DNA of 64,000 nucleotides from M3007 sp044350425. Lineage in GTDB: Bacteria; Bacteroidota; Bacteroidia; Chitinophagales; Saprospiraceae. Of the stretch, positions 43,281-51,495 are shown one piece after another. The position numbers and the translations under genes are program-made. Where the stretch lies: assembly GCA_044350425.1 (NCBI GenBank), contig JBILHS010000007.1, positions 1-64,000 of the forward strand, in the 5' to 3' direction. Numbering within the stretch: the first letter of the stretch is position 1; each line of letters starts with the position of its first letter. The notes below the pieces were generated by a model. That model was not told the origin of the DNA, did not search any database, and saw only the letters and a program-made list of their open reading frames with translations.

Positions 43281-43787
43281 ATGAAACAAATTATTGTCCT
43301 GACCCTCCTGCTTTCCTACGCCCTGTGTAGCTGCCAAAAAAACAATGAAAACCTCTCCGCCGATCTTTTTGACGGTAAAAAACTCGAAGGGAAATGGATT
43401 CCGGTTAAAAGTACTGTCATACTCAAATACAGTGACGGAACCGTCCAGAATGTCAGTGTAAATGCTGAACCCGGCGATTTTCTTGAGTTTAAATACACCA
43501 AGATCACAGGCCACAAATCGGAAGGTACGCTGTCCGCCGTTGCCCAAAACACGGCTTCCAGCGGTACCTGGTCGCTCGCGCAGGATAAGGCCGAGTTAGA
43601 TCTGGTTTACAACGCAGCAGGCGGCGATCATTTTCAATACCGACGGATCGATGAACTGACCGATAATACCCTCATTATGAGTGCCGACGATAAAATGGTC
43701 CTGCTGTTTGTGGAGGTCAATGACCTGAACCAGAACGGCGCCAAAAAAATCACCGGAGGCAGTGTTTTTGAAGAATTTAAACGCTAA
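43281..43787 (+). CDS. Small lipoprotein of unknown function
   Basis: 168 residues from ATG 43281 (MKQIIVLTLLLSYALCSC), lipobox near ALCSC; the ATG at 43260 adds seven residues without sense. The mature part is beta-rich (KLEGKWIPVKSTVILKYSDG, DFLEFKYTKITGHKSEGTLS, GTWSLAQDKAELDLVYN, MVLLFVEVND). GxW near the N-terminus of the mature protein resembles lipocalin-like or META-type small barrels, but no family can be asserted. The cupin gene follows 12 bases later, so they form one operon. Confidence 0.75.
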   Translation: MKQIIVLTLLLSYALCSCQKNNENLSADLFDGKKLEGKWIPVKSTVILKYSDGTVQNVSVNAEPGDFLEFKYTKITGHKSEGTLSAVAQNTASSGTWSLAQDKAELDLVYNAAGGDHFQYRRIDELTDNTLIMSADDKMVLLFVEVNDLNQNGAKKITGGSVFEEFKR

Positions 43788-43799
43788 AAATCTGGCAAT

Positions 43800-44420
43800 A
43801 TGGAAAGACGAGACTTTTTATCCGCAGCAAGTTTGCTTGCTGGTTTGGGATGTATCCCGCACCAGTTATTGGGTGGCACATTGGTAAAACCAACAGGGTC
43901 TGGTGATCCACTTAAACCAGTGTTATTACCCGCCATGCCGCCCTTAGATCATAAAGGGAGTATGGACATCCGCGTCTGGGTTCGTTCAGGCATGACCAAC
44001 GGGCTTTTTTCCAGTGTAGAATGTGCCGTAGCCCCCAAGGTCATGGGGCCGGCTCCTCACCTGCATAAGGCTTTGGATGAATTGATGTTCGTATTAGAGG
44101 GAACTGCCAGTGTGATGGTAGAAGAGGAGGTCGTAGAAATCGGTGCCGGTGGCTGGCATTTGCGGCCCCGCAACCTGAGACATACGTTTTGGAATGCCTC
44201 AGATCAGCCGCTTCGATTTGTAGACATGTACTTCAATCAACCCTTTGAAGAATTTTTGGAAAAGGTCTTCTTCGAATATACCCCTGAAAAAGGGTACCCG
44301 TATGGCTCTAAAACAAGAGACATGGTGATGAATGGTTTGAATGAACAATTCGGATTGGTATATGCCCCAACAGCGGGACAAGAACGGGAGGCCATTCAAA
44401 AAAAATACGGCCTGAAATAA
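43800..44420 (+). CDS. Cupin-domain protein with Tat-like signal
   Basis: 206 residues. The N-terminus MERRDFLSAASLLAGLGC contains a twin-arginine pattern (ERRDFL) and a possible lipidated Cys (LAGLGC), so it is probably exported folded through Tat. The cupin barrel is shown by APHLHKALDELMFVLEGTAS (the metal-binding HxH...E pattern) and VVEIGAGGWHLRPRNLRHTF with a further His. Cupins include isomerases, dioxygenases and sugar-binding proteins; the reaction here is unknown. It lies between the small lipoprotein and the DUF3592 gene, with only 4 bases to the latter. Confidence 0.82.
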   Translation: MERRDFLSAASLLAGLGCIPHQLLGGTLVKPTGSGDPLKPVLLPAMPPLDHKGSMDIRVWVRSGMTNGLFSSVECAVAPKVMGPAPHLHKALDELMFVLEGTASVMVEEEVVEIGAGGWHLRPRNLRHTFWNASDQPLRFVDMYFNQPFEEFLEKVFFEYTPEKGYPYGSKTRDMVMNGLNEQFGLVYAPTAGQEREAIQKKYGLK

Positions 44421-44424
44421 GCTG

Positions 44425-44883
44425 ATGGCTATTAGAACCATGATTTTCATTTTTCGCATCCTGCTATTTGGCCTCGGACTGTTTGTTACCTACTCTTTTG
44501 GCCGGGACACGGTGGAACCTATTTGGCATAGCCTGACCGGCACCAGGGTTGAAGGCCGTGTTTCCGGCTTTTTAGCTGGCCGTAATTCACCTTCCGTTCA
44601 ACGCGATCCAGACGGGGTGCGGAAGGGTAAAAATCGCGCCCGACGACCGATCTTTATGTTCCCCACTACCGCCGGAGGATTGGACAGCCTGGAAGCAAGA
44701 AGCAGCTCCTCGACTTTTTTTGCATTCAGCAATTACAAAATGAATGAACGGGTTACCGTGGTTTTTGCTAATAATAAACCGGCCCATGCTCATATATTAG
44801 GTTTTCAACTCATTGCTACCTCATTCATATTGACCCTGCTGGGATTATATATGATTAGACTGGGGGCTTTGTGGCGCGAATGA
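44425..44883 (+). CDS. DUF3592 membrane protein
   Basis: 152 residues with a hydrophobic segment at about 8-24 (FRILLFGLGLFVTYSF) and another at about 127-145 (LIATSFILTLLGLYMIRLGA). The intervening domain has GTRVEGRVSGFLAG and RRPIFMFPTTAGG, the pattern of DUF3592, a widespread two-helix envelope family of unknown function. The start is ATG 44425, four bases past the cupin stop, so they are co-transcribed. Confidence 0.78.
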   Translation: MAIRTMIFIFRILLFGLGLFVTYSFGRDTVEPIWHSLTGTRVEGRVSGFLAGRNSPSVQRDPDGVRKGKNRARRPIFMFPTTAGGLDSLEARSSSSTFFAFSNYKMNERVTVVFANNKPAHAHILGFQLIATSFILTLLGLYMIRLGALWRE

Positions 44884-44931
44884 CCCTTCCGGTTAATCCT
44901 CAAATTTCAATCCTACAACCATCTTTTTCCC

Positions 44932-46359
44932 ATGGCAATCATAGATGCTTTAGATCAGAAACTGCGGGAAACCTCTCCGAATGTCTACCTCGCAGTGCAC
45001 GTTTTTGCCGATGATTATGTCAGCAAAGCAAAGAAATACGAACGCACAGGCCGTGAGGTGATCAGTGATGCGGATAAAATAGTCCACGGCCGGGCAGGAG
45101 AAGTGTATTCCGATGGGGTGCACAAAGGCGCAGATTGGGGCGGGAAAGCTGCAGGGGCTGCCACGGCTGGTATATTCTGGCAGCGGGGGCTGCCTTGGGC
45201 GGACTGGTTGCCGGGCCGGTGGGCGCTGTGATCGGTGCATGGCTGGTCAGTGGGGTGGCTGGGGCGGTCGGAGGTGCGATCGGGCGGTTTGTAACCGGGT
45301 TGGTAGACACTTTTGGGCGCGCTGTTGCCGGCTTGTTCGGGATTGATTTTCATAGCAATGGAACAACCCCTGGTGGTGGCACCTGGAATCGGACCGATTA
45401 TGGCCATGGTGGTTGGGAACGCCATGAAAGAGGCCAGTCTTTTGATGTGGATGAAGTGATGGGCGCGGACGGAAGTTTCAGCCAGGATATTACAGGAAAG
45501 AGCGCCCACAGCGGCTATAATCACATTTCAAAGACGATGGGAAAGGAAATAGCCACTTCGAGGCGGTCGATAAGGCCGGGGTATTCCACAATGGAAACTC
45601 AGATGCGTATGGTTCTGCCTGGGGGAGTGCAAGTAATCATGATACGGACAAAAGCAACGTGAAACAGGGCAAGCATGTCTTTACTGAAGGCTCTGATGGT
45701 AGTAGCAGTGAACTTTGGTTTTATGAGGATGAAAGTTCGAAAGAAACGCATACCAGTCCTCCGCATAAAAATTCCAATGGAACTACGACGACTGATAAAA
45801 CCGAAACCGAAAAAGACAAGGATGGCAAAACTACCGATCAAAAAAACAGCTCCACGACCAAGGATGACAAGCAAAATACCACAACAGTAACCCATACAAC
45901 GGATGGATCGGGTAAAACCAAAACATCGACCGAAAGTACGGATAGCAATGGCGACCCCAATAATCCACCAGAGCCTCCTCCGGGCGACAATAGCGGTCGC
46001 GACAATCCAGAAGGACAAGGTTCAGAAGGTCCCCCTTCCGCCCGGGTGAAATGGGAAAAGGTCGTCCTGGCCATCCTTTTGATGAGATCCGGGCGCCGGG
46101 TTCCTGGAAAAACGACAAGGGCAAATGGCAGGGCGAACAGCCCCCGAACTACCGCGACGTACTGGCCGCCATCGTGTTGGTGCTCGATCCAAATTCCTAC
46201 ACAGGTCATGGAGATGCAGCCGACGAACAAGCCAGTCTGGAAGATCTCCGCCGAAAACTGAAAGGAATGGAGATCGAGTCGAAAGCCAGCGGCGAAGATT
46301 TTATACATCCTAAGGCCAAAGCCGGATTGCTCCATAAAATAATCCGTAGCGCTATTTAA
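44932..46359 (+). pseudogene. Gene broken by three one-base frameshifts (glycine-zipper N-terminus, unknown C-terminus)
   Basis: Four frames join into one plausible protein of about 475 residues. Frame 1 from ATG 44932 runs MAIIDALDQKLRETSPNVYL to AAGAATAGI, and near 45175 the coding sense moves to the frame giving LAAGAALGGLVAGPVGAVIG, a glycine zipper. Near 45540-45550 it moves again (GNSHFEAVDKAGVFHNGNSD, then SDAYGSAWGSASNHD). Near 46033, at a run of five Cs, it moves again to PFRPGEMGKGRPGHPFDE, ending HKIIRSAI at 46359. Each step is a net loss of one base. The middle is a Thr/Lys/Asp-rich linker. Secreted effectors often have this design, but no toxin domain is recognised. It is either a real pseudogene or three sequence errors. 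Confidence 0.65.
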
Positions 46360-46382
46360 TACAACTTTAAATCCTTTATAAG

Positions 46383-48014
46383 ATGAAATCAATTTTGATC
46401 TTCGGCTTGCTTTTTCTGAACGCATTCGCTCAGGCTACTACCTGGTATGTAGCCACCACTGGGAACGATAACAATTCGGGCTCCCTGGCTAATCCTTTCA
46501 AAACCCTCCCGGCGGCCATCGAAGCGGCCAATCCCGGCGATGAGATCCTGCTGCGCGGGGGCAATTATGTCAGTCAGGAGATCCGCGTTAACAAAAGCGA
46601 TCTGCATATAAAATCCTACCCCGGCGAGTGGGCGGTCATTATTGCCGTCACGAATGTCGAGGACATCAGCGCCTGCCTTTGGTACAACGAACCCGAAACC
46701 TCTGGCGGTTCGCTGGAACGGCTCGAGATCGTGGGCGGATATTATTACGCTATCAAGTTCGAGACCAACTGGGATTGGGATAATTCCGTGCCCTTCAATC
46801 TTCGGCAGGGTGTCAGCAATGTCACCGTAAAAAATTGTGTCATTCACCACAGCGGAAGGGATGTGGTCAAACTGACTCCGGCATGTGCCAATATTTCCAT
46901 CCTGAATTGCGAGATCCATCATTCAGGCGTTGGCCCGGGCGCTCAACTGGATTTTAATGCGGAGGGTATCGACAATGTAAATGCGCCCAATCTGACCGTT
47001 CGTGGTTGTTACTTCCATGACATCGCGACGACAGGGATCTACGTGAAGGGCGGTGGCCGGAACTGTGTCATTGAAGGAAACAGATTGGAGAACTGCGGCG
47101 AAGGAGGCATCTATCTGGGTTTTTACACGGATGCAGAATGGTTTGATACCGATTTTAACCCGACCTATTTTGAAAATATCAATGGCTTCGTCGCCAATAA
47201 TCTGATTGTAAATACCCAACACGCTGGCATTGGCCTTTGGGGTGCAAAAGATGCGCAGATCTATAACAATACCGTTGTAAATGGTGGACAAGCGGAGCAT
47301 GGTGGGTTGTTTTTTAACACCACAGATGTCTGGCTGGACGATAATAACTCGGCACGGGTGGGCAGTCAGAACGTGCGGGTACAAAACAACATTTTTGTAC
47401 AGTCAGCCAATCAGAGCCTGGCTATGGTACGCGTTCGGGAAGGGTCACTAGTAGGCAACGCGAATGTGATCGACAACAACTTTTATTACGATCCGAATGG
47501 GGCTGTATTCCTGGACGATAATCTGGACTGGCAGGAGTGGACCCTTGCACAATGGAAGGCACAGACCTTTCGCGACCTGCACAGTTTTGACAAGGACCCA
47601 AAACTGGACGCGACCTACCACTTACTTGCTAGCAGTCCATGTATCAATACAGGCGTAACGCTTTCCATGGTTCCTCGAGATATTGACGGGCACCTGCGTT
47701 TGGACGGAGCCAATGATGTTGGCGCAGATGAATACGGCTCGGTTTCAGCCGTTCAGGGGACATTGCCAACGACCGATTTTAATTTGCGTATTTTAGGTAA
47801 TCCTGTTGCGGAGCAACTTGTTGTTGAAGCTGTTTCTGAAAAAAATATTGAATTTCAGGCACAGATCCTGCGTCTGGAAGGGCGTCTGGTTTATAGTCAG
47901 GTGCTAAATATCGCGGCAGGAAAGTCGATGTATTCCTGGGATGTTTCTGCGATGGCATCCGGGGTTTATGTGCTAAAATTAGGCAGCCGCAGTTGGTTTT
48001 TTGTCAAAGATTAG
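46383..48014 (+). CDS. Right-handed beta-helix T9SS protein
   Basis: 543 residues. Signal peptide 1-18 (LIFGLLFLNAFAQA). The motif WYVATTGNDNNSGSLANPFK followed by TLPAAIEAANPGDEILLRGG is the DUF1565-type start of parallel beta-helix proteins such as pectate and chondroitin lyases. Repeats like VTVKNCVIHHSGRDVVKLTP, ISILNCEIHHSGVG, LTVRGCYFHDIATTGIYVKG, CVIEGNRLENCGEGGIYLGF and AQIYNNTVVNGGQAEHGGLF form the helix rungs. The C-terminus (RILGNPVAEQLVVE to SRSWFFVKD) is a type A sorting tail. Polysaccharide cleavage is likely by analogy, not shown. Confidence 0.87.
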   Translation: MKSILIFGLLFLNAFAQATTWYVATTGNDNNSGSLANPFKTLPAAIEAANPGDEILLRGGNYVSQEIRVNKSDLHIKSYPGEWAVIIAVTNVEDISACLWYNEPETSGGSLERLEIVGGYYYAIKFETNWDWDNSVPFNLRQGVSNVTVKNCVIHHSGRDVVKLTPACANISILNCEIHHSGVGPGAQLDFNAEGIDNVNAPNLTVRGCYFHDIATTGIYVKGGGRNCVIEGNRLENCGEGGIYLGFYTDAEWFDTDFNPTYFENINGFVANNLIVNTQHAGIGLWGAKDAQIYNNTVVNGGQAEHGGLFFNTTDVWLDDNNSARVGSQNVRVQNNIFVQSANQSLAMVRVREGSLVGNANVIDNNFYYDPNGAVFLDDNLDWQEWTLAQWKAQTFRDLHSFDKDPKLDATYHLLASSPCINTGVTLSMVPRDIDGHLRLDGANDVGADEYGSVSAVQGTLPTTDFNLRILGNPVAEQLVVEAVSEKNIEFQAQILRLEGRLVYSQVLNIAAGKSMYSWDVSAMASGVYVLKLGSRSWFFVKD

Positions 48015-48025
48015 CGGGTAAAAAA

Positions 48026-48059
48026 ACGAATGCCGCTCCTGTTTAGGAGCGGCATTCGT
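48026..48059 (-). terminator. Hairpin terminator (acts on minus strand)
   Basis: ACGAATGCCGCTCCT at 48026-48040 pairs perfectly with AGGAGCGGCATTCGT at 48045-48059 over a four-base loop. On the minus strand it is followed by a run of Ts (complement of the A-run at 48020-48026), so it should stop transcripts coming from the FG-GAP gene; it may also slow the plus-strand beta-helix message. Confidence 0.8.
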
Positions 48060-48102
48060 CTATAGTAGGAGCTGTCTAATTAGTGGGGCCCATCCTTATG
48101 GT

Positions 48103-48191
48103 GTCAAATTTTATTTGGCTGGTACCTTTTACTCACCGGGTGACTTCAAGTCACCCGGTGAGTAAAAGGTACCAGCCAAATAAAATTTGAC
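48103..48191. repeat. 89-bp palindrome, family B copy 2
   Basis: Perfect symmetry about C48147. Half-arm: GTCAAATTTTATTTGG, then CTGGTACCTTTTACTCACCG, then GGTGACTT. The core matches the copy at 4791-4869 except for one compensatory pair (TTCACC/GGTGAA there, CTCACC/GGTGAG here); the TTTTATTTGG arm is also shared. It lies between convergent genes (beta-helix and FG-GAP), consistent with a bidirectional terminator. Confidence 0.95.
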
Positions 48192-48246
48192 GGAGACAAT
48201 AATTAGTTTATTTTTGAGACAGCCAATTTTTGCATGGCCTCCAGGC

Positions 48247-51105
48247 TCACCGAATCACCACCTTCCGCTGCGCAACACCTCCTTCACTCGCCAGCTCCAG
48301 CCAATAGATCCCGGCAGGAAAAGCACTCAGATCGGTACTGAATGCTGCATCACCGCGTGGTGCATTCAGGGTGCGGGTTTGAAGCGTTTGCCCTTGCGCA
48401 TTTTTTACCGCGATCCGGAGCACTCCACCTGCAAATCCCTGGATATTAAGATTTAGTACACCAGTACTTGGGTTCGGGAAAATTTGTAAATCCGAAGCCC
48501 AGGAAGGCAAGGTGGTAGTACTGCTTCCAGTTTCAATCACCACGGTCACAGGTACTCGTTCGCTCGTGCAGGTATACCCATACAGGCTGACCTCCCAATT
48601 GTAAAAGTAGTAGTAGCGCTCCGTATTAAAGCTTGAGTTCTTGATGCTTAAGATTCCAGGTATCTCGTAAGGGAATGCACACCCCTGGTTGCTGCGGCGC
48701 AGTTGTGGACCAGCAGAGCCGATACTGCTTTGGTTGAAAGGGGCATCCGTAGTTAGCTCATAGTCGGTACCAACAGGCACCTCAAAATTCAGATCAATGA
48801 CCGTTGTGCCAGATGGAATATTGACAATTTTGGTCTGTATGATGTCGCCATTGGCAGCTAACAGGTTGATTTTTCGTTCTCCGGGTACGGTGGTGATCAC
48901 TTTGGTTTTTAGCAAAATAAAGGGTTCAAAACAGTCAAAAATTAAACCTCCATTGTAATTATTGTCGCTGGTAGCAGAACCCTGGTGATTTTCCATACCG
49001 ACAAAATCATTGGGCAGACCATACTCGGAGGTGCTATTTAGCCAATAGGTGGTGTTTTCTGTAAGCAGCGGAGTTGTAAAGGTGTTGCCCACGGCAAGAC
49101 TGGTCTGGTCCGTCTCGGTGGCATACCAGCTCACCATATTTCCGGTAGCGAGCAGGGTAGCGGATTCGCCCACTAAAATCGTATCAGGCACCACACCCGG
49201 CGAAGGCGCAGCCAGTACACTGACATGTATGGGCGTTGAACCGAACATCGAACAGAGTCCCTGCGTTGCTACACTGTAAGCGCCTTCCTGGCTTACTTCG
49301 ATGCTCTGGGTAGTAGCCCCGGTATTCCAGAGGTAACCAGCGGCCGATGAAGCAGTCAGGACCACCGCTCCTCCTACGCAAAAAACGGTATCTCCCAATG
49401 CTTCAATGCCCGGTATCTCGATAGGATCAACAGTCACCACCACGGAGCCGGAGATCGCGGTACAACCATCCAGACTGGTGATGGTAACGTTATAGGTGCC
49501 TATAGTGGTAGCAATGATGCTTGCTGTAGTGTCCCCGGTATTCCAGGCATAACTTTTGAATGGCTCCGTCGTGCTCAGGGTGACACTCTGACCCGTACAA
49601 AAGGTGGTCGGGCCATCGGCCAGGATTGAAACAGCCGGAGAAACACAACCGCCTTCGAAAAGGGTTGTATACTGATCTACCGTCGGATCGTAAATAACAT
49701 CCCGTACGCCGGAAGGCCAGTTGACTATTACTGAGTCAATTTTGGTGAGCTGCCCCATACCAAAATGTATCTGGAGAGAATTGCTGATGCCATAACTTTC
49801 GCCGGAGCGCACTTCACGGGTCTGAATGCCCAGTGCAGAGTATAGGTACACTTTTGCACCTACACCATTGCGGTTGCTTTGTTGGCCGCGCAGGTTTAAA
49901 CCATAAAAATGGTTGTCATTCCCGTTATTCATCCAAAGGACATCGGGAATATTGGAAGGGTCTGTATAAACCAGTGCGTACCCCGCGTAAACATCCTGAA
50001 AACCATCCCCATTCAGGTCGCCAATGGCGAAGGATTCTACTTCATGGTTATCAAATGGATTGGGAATTGCGGTAAAGGTCTTGTTGCCATTATTGTGGAA
50101 AATGTAATGTTGATCTCCGGCAACGATAATGTCTGTATACCCGTCATTGTCGAAATCACGGAATACCCCTTGCAGCGGAAGCCCTTGAATGGCTCCCAGG
50201 AAACCCGAAGTCGGCGTGATATCCGTGAAATGCCCGGCGCCGTCATTCTCCAGCAATTGGCTATTTACATCATGGTTAGTGATGAAGCAGTCAAAGTCCC
50301 CATCGTTGTCGATGTCGCCAAAATCTGCGGTCCAGCTTTGGGCTCCGATGCGCAGGCCCGAGGTATTGGCGGTGTCCTGGGTGTAAGTTCCATCCCCGTT
50401 GTTCAGAAAAAGCTGGTTGATGCGGCGGGGGTCTGTGTCGCTGGTCACACCCTGGCGGCAGTGTGCGATGTAGAGATCCAGGAGGCCATCATTGTTTACA
50501 TCACTCCAGACGGAACCGTAGTTGCCGGAATTGTCTGAGGCGGGGAATGTGCTCAGGTTGATCCAGTTGGGCTGGTAAGTGAATGTGCCGTTTCCATTGT
50601 TGCCAAAAATGCGTGAAACACCATCATCATGACAAACAAAAGCGTCCAGCCAGCCATCATTGTTAATGTCGGCAAAGTTTACACCCTGTACAAAAGTGGT
50701 AGGGTTGGTGATATTTTGAATGCTAAAAGTGCCATTGGCGTTCGAACGTGCAATTTTAATACCGTTTTGATAACCGCCGGCAAGTACATCACCCAGACCA
50801 TCATTGTTTACGTCAGCGGCGCACATTCCCCAGGTATCCGCGCCGGGAAGTTGGGTTTTGGCTGTAGCTGTGAAAGGCTGTCCGGGGGCGTTTTGAAATT
50901 GAATATTGAGCGCAGTGCCCTGATCAAGCCGGGCGATGTCGTCCAGGCCATCGCTGTTCATATCCAAAATAGCAATGGCTACGCCACTGAAATGGTTGAC
51001 AGGAGTGAGCAGGTTGGTTTGATTGGTGAAACTGATCTGGGCCTTTAGATTAGCAGAGGCAGCCCAAATGAGCAGAAAAAGGAGGGATTTTTTTTTCATT
51101 TTCAA
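48247..51105 (-). CDS. FG-GAP/VCBS repeat protein with ASPIC-type domain and T9SS tail
   Basis: 952 residues. Signal peptide 1-22 (LLFLLIWAASANLKAQ). Residues about 40-400 are FG-GAP/VCBS beta-propeller repeats with calcium-binding DxNxDGxxD patterns (DMNSDGLDDI, DVNNDGLGDV, DINNDGWLDA, DIDNDGDFDC, DFDNDGYTDI, DLNGDGFQDV). RNGVGAKVYLYSALGIQTRE and IHFGMGQLTKIDSVIVNWPS fit the ASPIC/UnbV domain of CRTAC1-like proteins. Then come gliding-motility-type CHU repeats (CVSPAVSILADGPTTFCTGQ, YLWNTGATTQSIEVSQEGAY) and a type A sorting tail (LQIFPNPSTG to RKVVIR). A secreted, calcium-stabilised adhesin-like protein is likely. Confidence 0.9.
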   Translation of the reverse strand: MKMKKKSLLFLLIWAASANLKAQISFTNQTNLLTPVNHFSGVAIAILDMNSDGLDDIARLDQGTALNIQFQNAPGQPFTATAKTQLPGADTWGMCAADVNNDGLGDVLAGGYQNGIKIARSNANGTFSIQNITNPTTFVQGVNFADINNDGWLDAFVCHDDGVSRIFGNNGNGTFTYQPNWINLSTFPASDNSGNYGSVWSDVNNDGLLDLYIAHCRQGVTSDTDPRRINQLFLNNGDGTYTQDTANTSGLRIGAQSWTADFGDIDNDGDFDCFITNHDVNSQLLENDGAGHFTDITPTSGFLGAIQGLPLQGVFRDFDNDGYTDIIVAGDQHYIFHNNGNKTFTAIPNPFDNHEVESFAIGDLNGDGFQDVYAGYALVYTDPSNIPDVLWMNNGNDNHFYGLNLRGQQSNRNGVGAKVYLYSALGIQTREVRSGESYGISNSLQIHFGMGQLTKIDSVIVNWPSGVRDVIYDPTVDQYTTLFEGGCVSPAVSILADGPTTFCTGQSVTLSTTEPFKSYAWNTGDTTASIIATTIGTYNVTITSLDGCTAISGSVVVTVDPIEIPGIEALGDTVFCVGGAVVLTASSAAGYLWNTGATTQSIEVSQEGAYSVATQGLCSMFGSTPIHVSVLAAPSPGVVPDTILVGESATLLATGNMVSWYATETDQTSLAVGNTFTTPLLTENTTYWLNSTSEYGLPNDFVGMENHQGSATSDNNYNGGLIFDCFEPFILLKTKVITTVPGERKINLLAANGDIIQTKIVNIPSGTTVIDLNFEVPVGTDYELTTDAPFNQSSIGSAGPQLRRSNQGCAFPYEIPGILSIKNSSFNTERYYYFYNWEVSLYGYTCTSERVPVTVVIETGSSTTTLPSWASDLQIFPNPSTGVLNLNIQGFAGGVLRIAVKNAQGQTLQTRTLNAPRGDAAFSTDLSAFPAGIYWLELASEGGVAQRKVVIR

Positions 51106-51184
51106 ATAAAGGATAGAAAAGCGGGTCGCAAATAGGTTTTACCTAAAATGGTCTGCAAGGTAGCGGGAAAGTTTTACCTTAAAG

Positions 51185-51397
51185 ATGAAGAGCGTAGATT
51201 GGCAAATGGGCGACAGTGGAATTGGAGAGGTACCCCTACGTTAATGTCCCCGCTATTCCTATGGCGTCGAAAAGGCCCGCGACAAGGAAGAAGATGCCCG
51301 CGACAAGCAAGAAAATGTGCGTGATAACCGCGAAGACAAGCGTGACCGTGCCGAGAACAAGCAAGTGCGCAAGGAAAAGAAAGCGCAGAGAAGATGA
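51185..51397 (+). pseudogene. Remnant with charged repeats (ARDKEED type)
   Basis: A frame ending at TGA 51395-51397 encodes EKARDKEEDARDKQENVRDN and continues REDKRDRAENK, a highly charged coiled-coil-like peptide. It has no start codon and is preceded by a stop; the frame giving ERYPYVNVPAIP just upstream would join it with a one-base shift near 51260. It therefore looks like the tail of a decayed gene. No function can be assigned, and the call is weak. Confidence 0.35.
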
Positions 51398-51454
51398 AAA
51401 CGGCAGAGGACAAAAAACAGCAAAACAGAAAAACTAGGATTTTCGTTTTGCAGC

Positions 51455-51493
51455 ATAGAGGGTGTCTCATCAACCAAATGAGACACCCTCTAT
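51455..51493. terminator. Perfect-stem hairpin after the Cys/Met PLP gene
   Basis: ATAGAGGGTGTCTCAT at 51455-51470 pairs over 16 bases with ATGAGACACCCTCTAT at 51478-51493 around a seven-base loop, ending three bases before the minus-strand stop codon at 51496. It probably terminates that gene. There is no strong T tail, so Rho-independent action is likely but not certain. Confidence 0.7.
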
Positions 51494-51495
51494 CA

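Noticed and set aside
44932..46359. Programmed ribosomal frameshifting as an explanation for the broken gene
   Set aside because: Three shifts would be required, and no clear slippery heptamer followed by a pseudoknot was seen at the points. Base loss is simpler.
44932..46359. A polymorphic toxin with immunity gene
   Set aside because: The glycine zipper and variable tail are suggestive, but no toxin motif is recognised and the next gene is a beta-helix secreted protein, not an immunity protein.
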